Positions 32,357 to 41,028 of a stretch of DNA of 56,365 nt are shown here, one piece after another. A program made the translations under genes and the position numbers. Every line of letters starts with the position of its first letter. Within the stretch, counting starts at the first letter, position 1. Where the stretch lies: the NCBI GenBank assembly GCA_016234485.1, contig JACRBL010000032.1, positions 1-56,365 on the forward strand, read 5' to 3'. The stretch comes from Chloroflexota bacterium. Its GTDB lineage: Bacteria; Chloroflexota; Anaerolineae; Anaerolineales; Villigracilaceae. The notes below the pieces were generated by a model that was given only the letters and a program-made list of their open reading frames with translations, had not been told where the DNA came from and searched no databases.

Positions 32357-32919
32357 CTCTCCGCGTCATCTCTGGCACGGCCAAAGGCCGCAAACTGAAA
32401 TCTGTCCCTGGCGACACCACGCGCCCGATCACGGACATGGTGAAGGAAGCGCTGTTCAACATCATCGGCACGGACGTGGCTGACTCGTCGTGGTGGGACG
32501 TGTTCGCTGGCACGGGCGCGGTGGGCATCGAAGCCATCAGCCGCGGCGCGTCGTTCGTGCGCTTCACGGATCTGAACCGCGCGCCGATCGAGACGATCAA
32601 ATTCAATCTGGAGCATTGCCGCTTCATGGAACAGTCCGAAGTCCGCCGCGCCGATTCGCTGGCGATGCTGGCGCAACGAGCAGACCGAACCTTCCAAAAC
32701 ATCTACATCGCCCCGCCGCAATACAAGGAGATCTGGGAACGCTCCGTGCTCGCGCTGGACGAGAATCCGAGTTGGCTGACGGAGGACGCGTGGGTGATGG
32801 TGCAAATCCATCCGCGCGAGTATAAAGATTTGGAGTTGCACAACTTGGTAAAATTCGATGAGCGGAAATATAGTAATACGCTGTTGGTGTTTTATGAAAA
32901 AGGAGAATCCAATGGCTAA
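32353..32919 (+). CDS. rsmD: 16S rRNA (guanine-N2)-methyltransferase RsmD-like
   Basis: A 188-residue SAM-dependent methyltransferase that modifies G966 of 16S rRNA (E. coli numbering). The family start MTLRVISGTAKGRKLKSVPG and TRPITDMVKEALFNIIG are followed by SAM motif I, WWDVFAGTGAVGIEAISRG. Motif IV, normally DPPY, reads IAPPQYK here. This weakens a strict prediction of activity, although the rest of the fold is complete. AAGGAGGA stands six bases before the ATG, whose TGA overlap with the upstream gene indicates coupling. Confidence 0.85.
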   Translation: MTLRVISGTAKGRKLKSVPGDTTRPITDMVKEALFNIIGTDVADSSWWDVFAGTGAVGIEAISRGASFVRFTDLNRAPIETIKFNLEHCRFMEQSEVRRADSLAMLAQRADRTFQNIYIAPPQYKEIWERSVLALDENPSWLTEDAWVMVQIHPREYKDLELHNLVKFDERKYSNTLLVFYEKGESNG

Positions 32920-33247
32920 GATAAAGATTACACCATCACAAAAGCTAATGGGGGCGGTAGGTTATGTTACAGGTTATGGAGGAGGTACGCTATTTGCATT
33001 GATGGTATCCAATTATTTTGGCCTGAGCATGTTTGCAAAATCAGTAACTCCATCATTTCTATATCTCAAGATCGCTTTCTGCTTAATTAGCATTGTTTTA
33101 TTAATCTTTACAACTCGGAATGGAGAGATGGATAAGCAGAAAAATGGCGCGGACTTCTTATCCCCAAGATACTCCTTCCTAACAAATTTATGGGCAGGGG
33201 CAGTATCCGTCGCATTAATATTCTTGATAATCCCAATAATTGGCTAA
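32912..33247 (+). CDS. Small AT-rich membrane protein of unknown function
   Basis: A 111-residue protein with three hydrophobic segments (about residues 12-38, 45-66 and 88-111). It overlaps the rsmD stop by eight bases and has an AGGAG six bases before the ATG. The gene is clearly poorer in GC than both neighbours, with many A/T-ending codons (for example AAGATAAAGATTACACCATC), which suggests recent acquisition or relaxed selection. No family is recognised. Confidence 0.65.
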   Translation: MAKIKITPSQKLMGAVGYVTGYGGGTLFALMVSNYFGLSMFAKSVTPSFLYLKIAFCLISIVLLIFTTRNGEMDKQKNGADFLSPRYSFLTNLWAGAVSVALIFLIIPIIG

Positions 33248-33259
33248 CCTAAGAGGAAT

Positions 33260-33517
33260 ATGTCCATGACCCACGTCAAAATCTTACTGTTTGCCACCCT
33301 GCGCGAGCGCATAGGTGGCGCGAAATTTATCGAGTTGACCCTGCCCGACGGCGCGACCATCCAGGCGCTCAAGGCGCAAATCGCCCGCGAATATCCCGCG
33401 CTGGAGCAGAACATGAAATCCGTGCTGACCACGATCAACCGCGAGTACGCCTTCGATGAGGCTGTCGTGCCCGATGGCGCGGAGTTGGCGATGTTTCCGC
33501 CGGTGTCGGGAGGATGA
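33260..33517 (+). CDS. moaD: Molybdopterin synthase sulfur carrier subunit
   Basis: An 85-residue ubiquitin-fold protein that ends in the diagnostic Gly-Gly (FPPVSGG), the site of thiocarboxylation. It has KILLFATLRERIGGAKFIEL and LTTINREYAFDEAVVPDGAELAMFPP. With MoaE it converts precursor Z (cPMP) to molybdopterin. ATG 33266 is an alternative start and is better spaced from AGAGG. moaE follows after 94 bases that contain repeats. Confidence 0.9.
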   Translation: MSMTHVKILLFATLRERIGGAKFIELTLPDGATIQALKAQIAREYPALEQNMKSVLTTINREYAFDEAVVPDGAELAMFPPVSGG

Positions 33518-33572
33518 TTGGCAATTGGCAATTTTCCAATCGGCAAAACGCTATTCCAACGCTCGACCACCG

Positions 33573-33640
33573 TTTACGCAATACGCAGTACGCAATACGG
33601 ACTATCCGACTATGAGACCAACCGACTATCCGACTATCTT
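33573..33640. repeat. ACGCAATACG and CGACTATC repeat cluster before moaE
   Basis: The exact 20-mer TTTACGCAATACGCAGTACG (33573-33592) is followed by CGCAATACGG and by several CGACTATC units (to about 33640), some inside the first codons of moaE. A similar ATAGTCG cluster, inverted, lies at 24835-24880. Confidence 0.65.
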
Positions 33641-34079
33641 TAGAATCACCGAAGAAGAACTCGACCTCGACGCCCTGCTCGATGCCATCACCCTTCCATC
33701 CACGGGCGCGGCGGCGATCTTTACGGGCATGGTGCGCGGCGTGACCACGCGCGGCGACGCGCACGAGACCGTCTATCTCGAATACGAAGCCTACAAACCG
33801 ATGGCCGAATCCAAGATGAAGCAGGTCGCGGACGAGATCCGCGAACGCTGGCCGACCATCGAGGGCATCGCGGTCGTCCAGCGCATCGGACGGCTGTACC
33901 CGCGCACGCCGACGGTGCTGATCGCCGTCACGTCCGCGCACCGCGATACGGGAGTCTTCGACGCGGCGCGATATGGAATTGACCGCTTGAAGGAAATCGT
34001 CCCCGTCTGGAAGAAGGAAGTAGATCCAAACGGCGAAGAATGGATCGAGGGCGATTACATCCCGAAGGCGGGGGAATGA
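33612..34079 (+). CDS. moaE: Molybdopterin synthase catalytic subunit
   Basis: A 155-residue MoaE, partner of MoaD in molybdopterin synthesis. Conserved regions are GAAAIFTGMVRGVTTRGD, VYLEYEAYKPMAESKMKQVADEI, RIGRLYPRTPTVLIAVTSAHR and the catalytic-loop VPVWKKEVDPNGEEWIEGDY with the essential Lys. The first seven residues (MRPTDYPT) come from the CGACTATC repeat, so the true start could be a few codons further in. The stop overlaps the next ATG (ATGA). Confidence 0.9.
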   Translation: MRPTDYPTIFRITEEELDLDALLDAITLPSTGAAAIFTGMVRGVTTRGDAHETVYLEYEAYKPMAESKMKQVADEIRERWPTIEGIAVVQRIGRLYPRTPTVLIAVTSAHRDTGVFDAARYGIDRLKEIVPVWKKEVDPNGEEWIEGDYIPKAGE

Positions 34080-34633
34080 TTCCCTTCCTGTTGGAAACGG
34101 AGCGTCTAGCGCTGCGTCAATTCCACGAGGAAGATTTGGAAGCCTTTCTCGCTTATCGCAACGAACCGCAAGTGGCGAAATACCAAAGTTGGGATATTCC
34201 CTATCCGCGCGAGAAGGCAGTGAAATTCATCGAAGAGATGAAGGGGAAAAGCCACGCCGTCACAGACGATTGGTTTCAGGCGGCGATCGTTCTCAAAGCC
34301 GGCGGCGAGGCAATTGGCGATTGCGCGTACATCGTCAAATCGGAGGGCAACCAGTCGGTCATTGGCTACTCCCTTGCAAGCAAATATTGGGGCAAAGGCT
34401 ATGCCGCCGAAGCCCTGCGCCGCCTGCTGGGCTATCTATTCGAGGAGCGCGGCGTTCACCGCGTGATCGCGGATACAGACGCGGAAAACGTCGCGTCGTG
34501 GAAAACGCTCGAACGTCTCGGTTTTCGACGCGAGGCGCATTTCGTCGAGAGTCTTTGGTTCAAGGGAAACTGGGCCAGCGAATATCACTACGCCATGCTC
34601 GAGCGTGAGTGGAAATTGCTCAAGTCAGGGTGA
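34076..34633 (+). CDS. GNAT N-acetyltransferase (RimJ/RimL type)
   Basis: A 185-residue acetyltransferase: LLETERLALRQFHEEDLEAFLAYRNEPQVAKY is the classic start of the RimJ/RimL-like group, and the acetyl-CoA-binding motif A is IGYSLASKYWGKGYAAEALRRLLGYLFEE. HRVIADTDAENVASWKTLERLGFRREAHF completes the fold. It overlaps moaE by four bases, but no link to molybdopterin is known. The following gap (34634-34780) holds no gene. Confidence 0.9.
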   Translation: MIPFLLETERLALRQFHEEDLEAFLAYRNEPQVAKYQSWDIPYPREKAVKFIEEMKGKSHAVTDDWFQAAIVLKAGGEAIGDCAYIVKSEGNQSVIGYSLASKYWGKGYAAEALRRLLGYLFEERGVHRVIADTDAENVASWKTLERLGFRREAHFVESLWFKGNWASEYHYAMLEREWKLLKSG

Positions 34634-34780
34634 TGGGAGATCGTCTGAGCGAGGGGGAAGCCAGACGTGAATAACAAAGTGAAGAGATTCGAGGAGACAG
34701 TAAAATTCCGGGGGAACTCACCTCGTTGCCAATAAATTATGACGGGTTTTGTCGAATTCGTGGGATAATTTATAGATTGT

Positions 34781-35968
34781 ATGCACATCGCTATCGTTAG
34801 CCCATTTCCTCCCACGATCACTGGTATCGGGCAATACGGATACCACGTCACGCGCGCAATTTCAGAATCGAAGACGTTTTCGCGCGTCACCATCCTGGCA
34901 GGGGCAGATAGGGATCGTCGTATCGCATCCGAAGTCGAGTCAACAGAGGTAGATTATTGCTGGCAACCAGGCCAACTCAACGCGCTGCCCGCCATCCTGT
35001 CGCGCGTGAAGCGATTACGTCCCGACCTCGTTTGGTTCAACCTGGGAGCGAGCGCCTTCGGGAGGTCGCCGTTATCCAACGTACTGGGGATGTCCGCCCC
35101 GTTTTGCGCGCGCAGACTGGGCATCCCCACCATCGTGACACTGCATGAAGTCATCGCGCTCGCCGACCTGCGCGCCCTCAACGCCCCAGGCGGAATCTTC
35201 GCGCCGCTGGGAGCCCGCCTGCTGACGAAAATCGCTACGCAGGCGGATGTGGTCTGCCTGACGATGGGACATTACGCAAAATGGCTCGCGGCGCGCGGCG
35301 TGGATTGCGTCCACATCCCGATCGGGGCATATCACCCGCCTCAATTCCTCGCGGAAGGCGCGGAGCAGGAAATCCTGTTTTTTACAACGCTGGCTCCCTT
35401 CAAGGGATTGGAAGTCCTGCTCGACGCGTTTACGGCGCTGCAAACGGAATTTCCCCATTTGCGATTAACCATCGCTGGAACGGCTCACACTCGCTTCCCC
35501 CATTACGCCGACAATCTGAAACAACAATTCAACGGCGCGCAAAACGTGCGGTGGTTGGGAGAAGTGGCCGAAGAAAACGTGATGGAACTTTTCCGCAACG
35601 CGCAGATCGTCGCCCTACCCTACACCGCATCCACAGGCTCCTCGAGCGTACTGTACCAGGCCGCCACCTGGGGACGCGCCGTCATCGCGTCGGACCTGAC
35701 CGAAAATAAAAAACTCGCCCGCGAAAGCAACCTGCAAATCGAGTTTTTCCAAAACGGCGACGCGAAAAGTTTGCAGGCCGCGCTCCGCAACCTGCTCGCT
35801 TCCCCTGAACGCCGCCAGTCTCAAGCCCGGCAAAATTTCAACGCCATCCAAAAATTCGGCCCCGCGCAAACCTGCGCGCATTATTTAGAGGCCTTCAACC
35901 GCGCCCTCGAAAAACACAAAAGCCCAAAACGAATTCAGGTTGCGCGCCAGGAGGCGGATTTCACATGA
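34781..35968 (+). CDS. Glycosyltransferase family 4
   Basis: A 395-residue GT-B enzyme. The N-terminal half begins MHIAIVSPFPPTITGIGQYG, the acceptor-binding pattern of GT4. The C-terminal half has FTTLAPFKGLEVLLDAF and the nucleotide-sugar region ALPYTASTGSSSVLYQAATWGRAVIASD, where the usual E-x7-E motif is degenerate. It is first of a four-gene run (34781-41028) with overlapping ends and likely acts in polysaccharide repeat-unit assembly. TATAGA at 34771-34776 lies four bases before the ATG, so its start or promoter is uncertain. Confidence 0.85.
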   Translation: MHIAIVSPFPPTITGIGQYGYHVTRAISESKTFSRVTILAGADRDRRIASEVESTEVDYCWQPGQLNALPAILSRVKRLRPDLVWFNLGASAFGRSPLSNVLGMSAPFCARRLGIPTIVTLHEVIALADLRALNAPGGIFAPLGARLLTKIATQADVVCLTMGHYAKWLAARGVDCVHIPIGAYHPPQFLAEGAEQEILFFTTLAPFKGLEVLLDAFTALQTEFPHLRLTIAGTAHTRFPHYADNLKQQFNGAQNVRWLGEVAEENVMELFRNAQIVALPYTASTGSSSVLYQAATWGRAVIASDLTENKKLARESNLQIEFFQNGDAKSLQAALRNLLASPERRQSQARQNFNAIQKFGPAQTCAHYLEAFNRALEKHKSPKRIQVARQEADFT

Positions 35969-38916
35969 TTCCACGTCGCGTGAAAATCGCCATGCTGCTG
36001 GCATTGATCGGTCATGGAATTTTCATTCTCACTGCCCGTTATCGCCTGAGTTACGACGCGTTCACCCACATGCTCTTTGCCGACCATTACGCCAGCGACT
36101 GGTTCTCGCTATGGGAAACGCGCTGGTACACAGGCTTCGAAGTCGTCTCCTACCCGCCGCTCACGCATCAACTCATTTCGATTTTCTCCTTTGCGTTGGG
36201 ATTTGAAAAAGCCTACGCGCTGGTTCTGTGGATCGTCACAACCATGTTCCCGCTGGGGATCTACGCCTTCAGTCGCATCTTCGCTGGACGGAGCGCGTCC
36301 TCCTACGCCGCGCTCGCGTCGGCCCTGCTCTTGCCCATCTACATCACCGCGCACATCTTCGGTCAACTGCCGTTTCTCACCGCGACCCTCTTTGCATTAT
36401 TCGGCGCCGCCGCGCTGGCGCGCTATCTGCGCGAGGGCGGCGCGCACAACTTCCTGCTGGCGGTCTCGCTGGCCGCGACCACCATGGCGGCGCATCACGC
36501 CACGCTCATGATCCAACCGTTCTTTTTCCTGGCGGTCATCGTCAAAGAGATCGATCAAGAAAACTGGAGATCCATCCTCAAGAGAACGATCTCCTTTTCT
36601 GTCCTGGCGATCCCAGCGAGCCTCGCGGTTATTTGGCCGTTCTGGCAATGGGGAATGGGGCAGGAAATGCAAACGCCCATTGACCATTTATCGCGTCACA
36701 ATTTTTTTGCCAACCCGATGGCCGCGCAAATTTTCTTCTGGCCGTTTTACCTGCCCATCGGCGCGGTCATTCCATTCATATTTTACAAGTGGGGCAAAAA
36801 CTTCCTTGGCCTTCAATTTTCTTTCATCGTCCTTTTCATTCTTGGTCTCGGCGGCACAACGTCGCTCCCCGCCCTGCTCTTCGGCAAAGGCTGGGAATGG
36901 CTGACCTATGACCGTTTCGTCTTTTGGGCCACCCTGACCCTGCTCCCCTTCTTCGGGATTCTCTTCCTCCATTTCCACCGCAGGATGAAAACCCGCATCG
37001 CCCGCGCCCCGCTTCCGGCCTCGCTCCGAACGGCGCTGATCCCCGCCCTGACGTTTTTCGTCTTCGCCTGCGCGGCGCTCGGATCGTGGTTCACGCCGTA
37101 TCTTTTTCCCGTCCAACCAGATCCGATCACCATGCAACCCATCGTGGATTTTCTGGACGAGCAGGATCATTCCGACTGGCGTTACCTGACCTTTGGATTC
37201 GGCGACCAATTCGCCTATCTCAACCTGCTGACCACAGCCACCACCATAGACGGAAGTTATCACACCGCCCGCTCCCTGCCCGAGTTGCGCGAAAGCGGCA
37301 TCGGCCAGATTGACACCGCCTTGTGGACATCGCTCGGAATCCCCGCCATCGCGCCCATTCTCGAAACATCGGGCGGACACGGCGTCCGCTGGGGATTTGT
37401 CAATCGGAAGGAATACCTCCCCCAGTTAAGAAAGAGCAGTTGGGAGTTCGTCAAAATTCTCAAGAATGGCATCCAGGTCTGGGAGAATCCAAAAGCCGTT
37501 TTGCCCGAACTGTTACCGCCTCCAGTGCAGAATCCATTCGAGTCGTTTTCATGGGGCGTCTTCCCTCTCCTGTCTTTCGTAGCCACAATCTCGCTCGGCG
37601 GCCTGCGGATCTGGCCCAACGGTTCCGAAAAAATCATGCGCGGCCTGCACGCCTTCGTGGTTGGATTAATTCCTGTCAGCCTGTGTTTTTGGTATTACAA
37701 ACTCGTCGGCGCTTTTGAGCATAAGCAGGTTTATTTCACCTACGACCACGCGCTATTTTTTCTCAGCGACGGATTCATGCTCCTTGCGGTTGTCCTGTGG
37801 ATCGTCGTCCAGGCGGCATCGAAAAATCTCCAGCCGCGAAATATTTTCCGCGCCAGCCTCCTCGTCAAACTCATGCTTGCGCTCTGCGTCTTAATTTCGC
37901 TCAGCGTTTTCTGGTCAGCGGACTGGCGCACCTCGCTGTATCTATCCGTCCACTTTTGGGTCGGGTTCGCGCTCATGCTTTCCCTGCGCGATTGGAATCA
38001 AAACTGGAAAGCCGTTCTACTGGGACTTTCCGCCGCGCTGACCTTGCAAATCTTCACGGCGTTGATCGGCTTTTATTCTCAATCCACCGCGTTTCTGGAG
38101 CCGCTCCAACTGAATTGGCCTGGCCTGCTTGAGCCGTTTACAAAAGGCGCGAGCATTTTGAATTTACCCAACGGCGAACTCGTCCTGCGCGCCTACGGGA
38201 CTCTGCCGCATCCAAACATTTTGGGCGGACTGATCTTGCTTTGCCTGCTGGGACCCGTCGCGCTTTTTCTCCGCAAAGAACGTCCCAACTGGTTCGCCCT
38301 GTTCCTCATTGCGGCTGGCTCTCACGCCCTCGTATTAACCTTTTCTCGCTCAGCCTGGCTCGCGCTGGCCGCATTCGTCGCGATCCTATTTTTGAAATCC
38401 AAATTTCTCGGCGCGCAAAAAACGATGATCGTCATTGGCGTAATTATCGCTACTTTCGCACTGACATTATTTCCGCTCCGCGCACAGACCCTCAGCCGAG
38501 TCTCTTCAGCATCCACTACCGAACTCGCGGTAACAGGACGATTCTGGCTCATCGAACATGGCCTGAAAATGACCAGCGAGCGACCATTCACTGGAGTTGG
38601 CATCGGCTCGTTCATCATCCTGCTCGCCAAGCGGGAGGGGCAGTACAACTTCGTCGAGCCTGTCCACAACATCCCCCTGCTCGCGCTGACGGAACTTGGG
38701 CTCGCGGGCTTCCTCCTCCTTGCATGGGTCGCCATTGAGATCGGGCGGAGAATCTATCGAATGCAACAGCCAAACGCCATTCTCATCAGCGCCGTTCTCG
38801 CGGGCATCGGCATCATCGCGCTCCTCGATCATTATTTCTGGACGCTCGCGCCTGGCCGCATCATGCTTTCCCTTGCCGTTGGACTCTGGCTCGGAGAAAA
38901 CGCGCATGCCTCCTAG
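35965..38916 (+). CDS. Fusion of PMT/YfhO-like membrane region and O-antigen ligase/polymerase (Wzy/WaaL)
   Basis: A 983-residue polytopic protein in two parts. Residues about 1-540 form a glycosyltransferase-like membrane domain (first loop YRLSYDAFTHMLFADHYASDW, then YPPLTHQLISIF) ending in an extracytoplasmic domain. Residues about 545-983 form a second membrane domain with the O-antigen ligase/polymerase pattern: SVFWSADWRTSLYLS, LPHPNILGGLILLCLLG, LTFSRSAWLALAAFV, the large periplasmic loop GRFWLIEHGLKMTSERPFTGVGIGSF and EPVHNIPLLALTELG, which contains the key His. It overlaps both neighbours by four to eleven bases. The fusion suggests that sugar transfer and polymerisation or ligation are linked. 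Confidence 0.8.
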   Translation: MIPRRVKIAMLLALIGHGIFILTARYRLSYDAFTHMLFADHYASDWFSLWETRWYTGFEVVSYPPLTHQLISIFSFALGFEKAYALVLWIVTTMFPLGIYAFSRIFAGRSASSYAALASALLLPIYITAHIFGQLPFLTATLFALFGAAALARYLREGGAHNFLLAVSLAATTMAAHHATLMIQPFFFLAVIVKEIDQENWRSILKRTISFSVLAIPASLAVIWPFWQWGMGQEMQTPIDHLSRHNFFANPMAAQIFFWPFYLPIGAVIPFIFYKWGKNFLGLQFSFIVLFILGLGGTTSLPALLFGKGWEWLTYDRFVFWATLTLLPFFGILFLHFHRRMKTRIARAPLPASLRTALIPALTFFVFACAALGSWFTPYLFPVQPDPITMQPIVDFLDEQDHSDWRYLTFGFGDQFAYLNLLTTATTIDGSYHTARSLPELRESGIGQIDTALWTSLGIPAIAPILETSGGHGVRWGFVNRKEYLPQLRKSSWEFVKILKNGIQVWENPKAVLPELLPPPVQNPFESFSWGVFPLLSFVATISLGGLRIWPNGSEKIMRGLHAFVVGLIPVSLCFWYYKLVGAFEHKQVYFTYDHALFFLSDGFMLLAVVLWIVVQAASKNLQPRNIFRASLLVKLMLALCVLISLSVFWSADWRTSLYLSVHFWVGFALMLSLRDWNQNWKAVLLGLSAALTLQIFTALIGFYSQSTAFLEPLQLNWPGLLEPFTKGASILNLPNGELVLRAYGTLPHPNILGGLILLCLLGPVALFLRKERPNWFALFLIAAGSHALVLTFSRSAWLALAAFVAILFLKSKFLGAQKTMIVIGVIIATFALTLFPLRAQTLSRVSSASTTELAVTGRFWLIEHGLKMTSERPFTGVGIGSFIILLAKREGQYNFVEPVHNIPLLALTELGLAGFLLLAWVAIEIGRRIYRMQQPNAILISAVLAGIGIIALLDHYFWTLAPGRIMLSLAVGLWLGENAHAS

Positions 38917-39925
38917 CATCGCGGTCAATGGACGGTTTCTCACCCGCCGCATCACAGGCGTGGATCGCTACGCCTTCGAGATTTCCTCGCGGCTGGACTC
39001 GGCACGTCGCCTCACACCCTCGCGTCCACGTGGACTTTTGGCGGGCCACGCGTGGGAGCAACTCATCCTGCCCGCGCGGCTCCGACGCGGCGAGATTCTC
39101 TTTTCACCCGCCAACGCCGGCCCGTGGACAGTCCGCGCGCAGGCCGTCACGCTCCACGATGCCAGCGTGTTCGACCATCCCGAATGGTTTCGTCCCGCGT
39201 TTGCTTTGTGGACGCGTCTGGCGTGGAAAATTCTCGTGAAGCAAGTCCGAATGATTCTCACGGTTTCAGAATTCTCGCGTGAGAGATTGCAATTCCACTT
39301 GAACATTCCCGCTGAAAAAATTCGCGTGATCCCGAATGGCGTCGGCAAACCGTTCGGGCCACAGTCCACACGGGCGATTGATGCGATGAAGGGAAAATAC
39401 AATCTCACGAAGCCGTATTTTCTTTTTGTCGGAACACTGGAGCCGCGCAAGAATTTGGGGAGGTTGATTGAGGCATGGGAACGAAGTGACGGTCACTTCG
39501 AGTTGGTCATCGTCGGTACGGAAGGAACGGTCTTCGCATCTGGAAATCGGAGACCCGCGCCAAACGACAAACATCCGACCTACATCGGCCGCGTCCCCGA
39601 TGTGGATTTGCCCGCGTTGTATTCTGCAGCAACTGCCCTTGTAATCCCCTCTCTTTATGAAGGCTTCGGCCTGCCCGCGCTCGAAGCGCTGGCCTGCGGC
39701 GCGGCGGTGATCGCGTCGAACACATCCGCGTTTCCCGAAGTTCTTGGCGACGCGGCGCTTTTTGTCGATCCGCTGGACACGAACGGGATCGCGGAAGCGA
39801 TGCAGACCATCGCGAAAGATTCAGCGCTGGCAAACGAATTACGCGCCCGCGGACTGCAACGCGCCGCGCAATTTTCGTGGGACGACTCAGCCCGCAGAAT
39901 TGAAGCCATTCTGAAAAACATATGA
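38906..39925 (+). CDS. Glycosyltransferase family 4 (mannosyltransferase-like)
   Basis: A 339-residue GT-B enzyme that starts IAVNGRFLTRRITGVDRYAFEI, a typical beginning for WbaZ/mannosyltransferase-type GT4 enzymes. The donor site shows FVGTLEPRKNLGRLIEAW and PSLYEGFGLPALEALACGAAVIAS with the complete E-x7-E motif. ATG 38906 overlaps the end of the preceding gene by 11 bases and was chosen because the conserved region begins there. It forms one operon with the genes before and after. Confidence 0.88.
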   Translation: MPPSIAVNGRFLTRRITGVDRYAFEISSRLDSARRLTPSRPRGLLAGHAWEQLILPARLRRGEILFSPANAGPWTVRAQAVTLHDASVFDHPEWFRPAFALWTRLAWKILVKQVRMILTVSEFSRERLQFHLNIPAEKIRVIPNGVGKPFGPQSTRAIDAMKGKYNLTKPYFLFVGTLEPRKNLGRLIEAWERSDGHFELVIVGTEGTVFASGNRRPAPNDKHPTYIGRVPDVDLPALYSAATALVIPSLYEGFGLPALEALACGAAVIASNTSAFPEVLGDAALFVDPLDTNGIAEAMQTIAKDSALANELRARGLQRAAQFSWDDSARRIEAILKNI

Positions 39926-41028
39926 CCGACATCGCGCTCGTCCACGAATGGCTGAATGTTTACGGCGGCTCGGAAAAATTACTGGCGGAGATTCTCGCCA
40001 TGTACCCGCGCTCCGAACTCCACGCGCTCATCCACAACGCGCGCAATCTTAAAGGCACGCCGCTCGAAGGCCGCGCCGTCACGACCACCTTCCTGCAAAA
40101 AATTCCGCGCGTGGAACATCTCTACCGCGGCCTGCTTCCGCTCATGCCGCTCGCCATCGAATCGCTGAATGTGCGCGATCATCGCGTCGTCCTGTCCATT
40201 TCGCACGCGGTGGCGCATGGGGTGAAGACCTCCCCCAACCAAACGCACATCTCCTACGTCTGCACGCCGATGCGCTACGCCTGGCATTTGCAGGATGACT
40301 ATCTACGACTCCATCACCTAGACAAATCCCTGCTCGGCTTCGCGGCGCGCGTGACGTTGGGCGCGCTCCGCCGTTGGGACGCGTCCGCGGCCGCCCGCGC
40401 GGATCGCCTGCTCGCCATCTCCGCGTGGACAGCGGCTCGCATCCGCGCCGCGTGGGGACGCGAAGCGCGCGTCATCCACCCACCCGTAGACGTTGAACGT
40501 TTTGATTTCTCGAAACCACGCGAAGATTTTTATCTCGTCGTATCGCGACTCGTCCCCTACAAGATGACCGCTTTGATCGTGGAGGCCTTCAACCGACTGA
40601 AACTCCCCCTACTCGTCGCTGGCGATGGACCCGAACTGCCGCGCCTGCAAAGGCTGGCGGGAGCAACCGTCCAACTGCTGGGGCATCAGCCCGATGAAGT
40701 TGTGGCCGATCTGATGAGCCGCGCCCGCGCCTTCATCCACATGGCGGTGGAAGATTTCGGGATCGCGATGGTGGAGGCGCAGGCGGCAGGCTGTCCCGTG
40801 ATCGCGTATGGCAGGGGCGGCGCGGCAGAAATTGTGATGGACGGCGAGACGGGCATGCTGGTGGAACGTCAAAGCGTGGAAGCACTCCTCGAAACCGTGT
40901 CCCGCGGCTGGTCAGGGATGAAGCAATGGGACGCGTCGGCCATGCGAGCCAACGCGTCCCGATTTTCACGTCCACGATTCCGCGAGGAGTTCACGGCGTT
41001 CATGCGTCCATTTTTGGACGTTTCCTGA
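39922..41028 (+). CDS. Glycosyltransferase family 4
   Basis: A 368-residue GT-B enzyme. MTDIALVHEWLNVYGGSEKLLAEI is the acceptor-side start, with ISHAVAHGVKTSPNQTHISYVCTPMRYAW in the middle and donor-side YLVVSRLVPYKMTALIVEAFNRL and MAVEDFGIAMVEAQAAGCPVIAYGRGG, a complete E/D-x-F-G-x3-x-E motif. It starts four bases inside the preceding gene (ATGA). Its last 29 bases overlap the convergent SGNH-like gene, so there is no terminator between them. Confidence 0.9.
   Translation: MTDIALVHEWLNVYGGSEKLLAEILAMYPRSELHALIHNARNLKGTPLEGRAVTTTFLQKIPRVEHLYRGLLPLMPLAIESLNVRDHRVVLSISHAVAHGVKTSPNQTHISYVCTPMRYAWHLQDDYLRLHHLDKSLLGFAARVTLGALRRWDASAAARADRLLAISAWTAARIRAAWGREARVIHPPVDVERFDFSKPREDFYLVVSRLVPYKMTALIVEAFNRLKLPLLVAGDGPELPRLQRLAGATVQLLGHQPDEVVADLMSRARAFIHMAVEDFGIAMVEAQAAGCPVIAYGRGGAAEIVMDGETGMLVERQSVEALLETVSRGWSGMKQWDASAMRANASRFSRPRFREEFTAFMRPFLDVS

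Noticed and set aside
33456..33611. N-terminal extension of MoaE
   Set aside because: This part is encoded by moaD and by ACGCAATACG and CGACTATC repeats, and MoaE proteins start after it.
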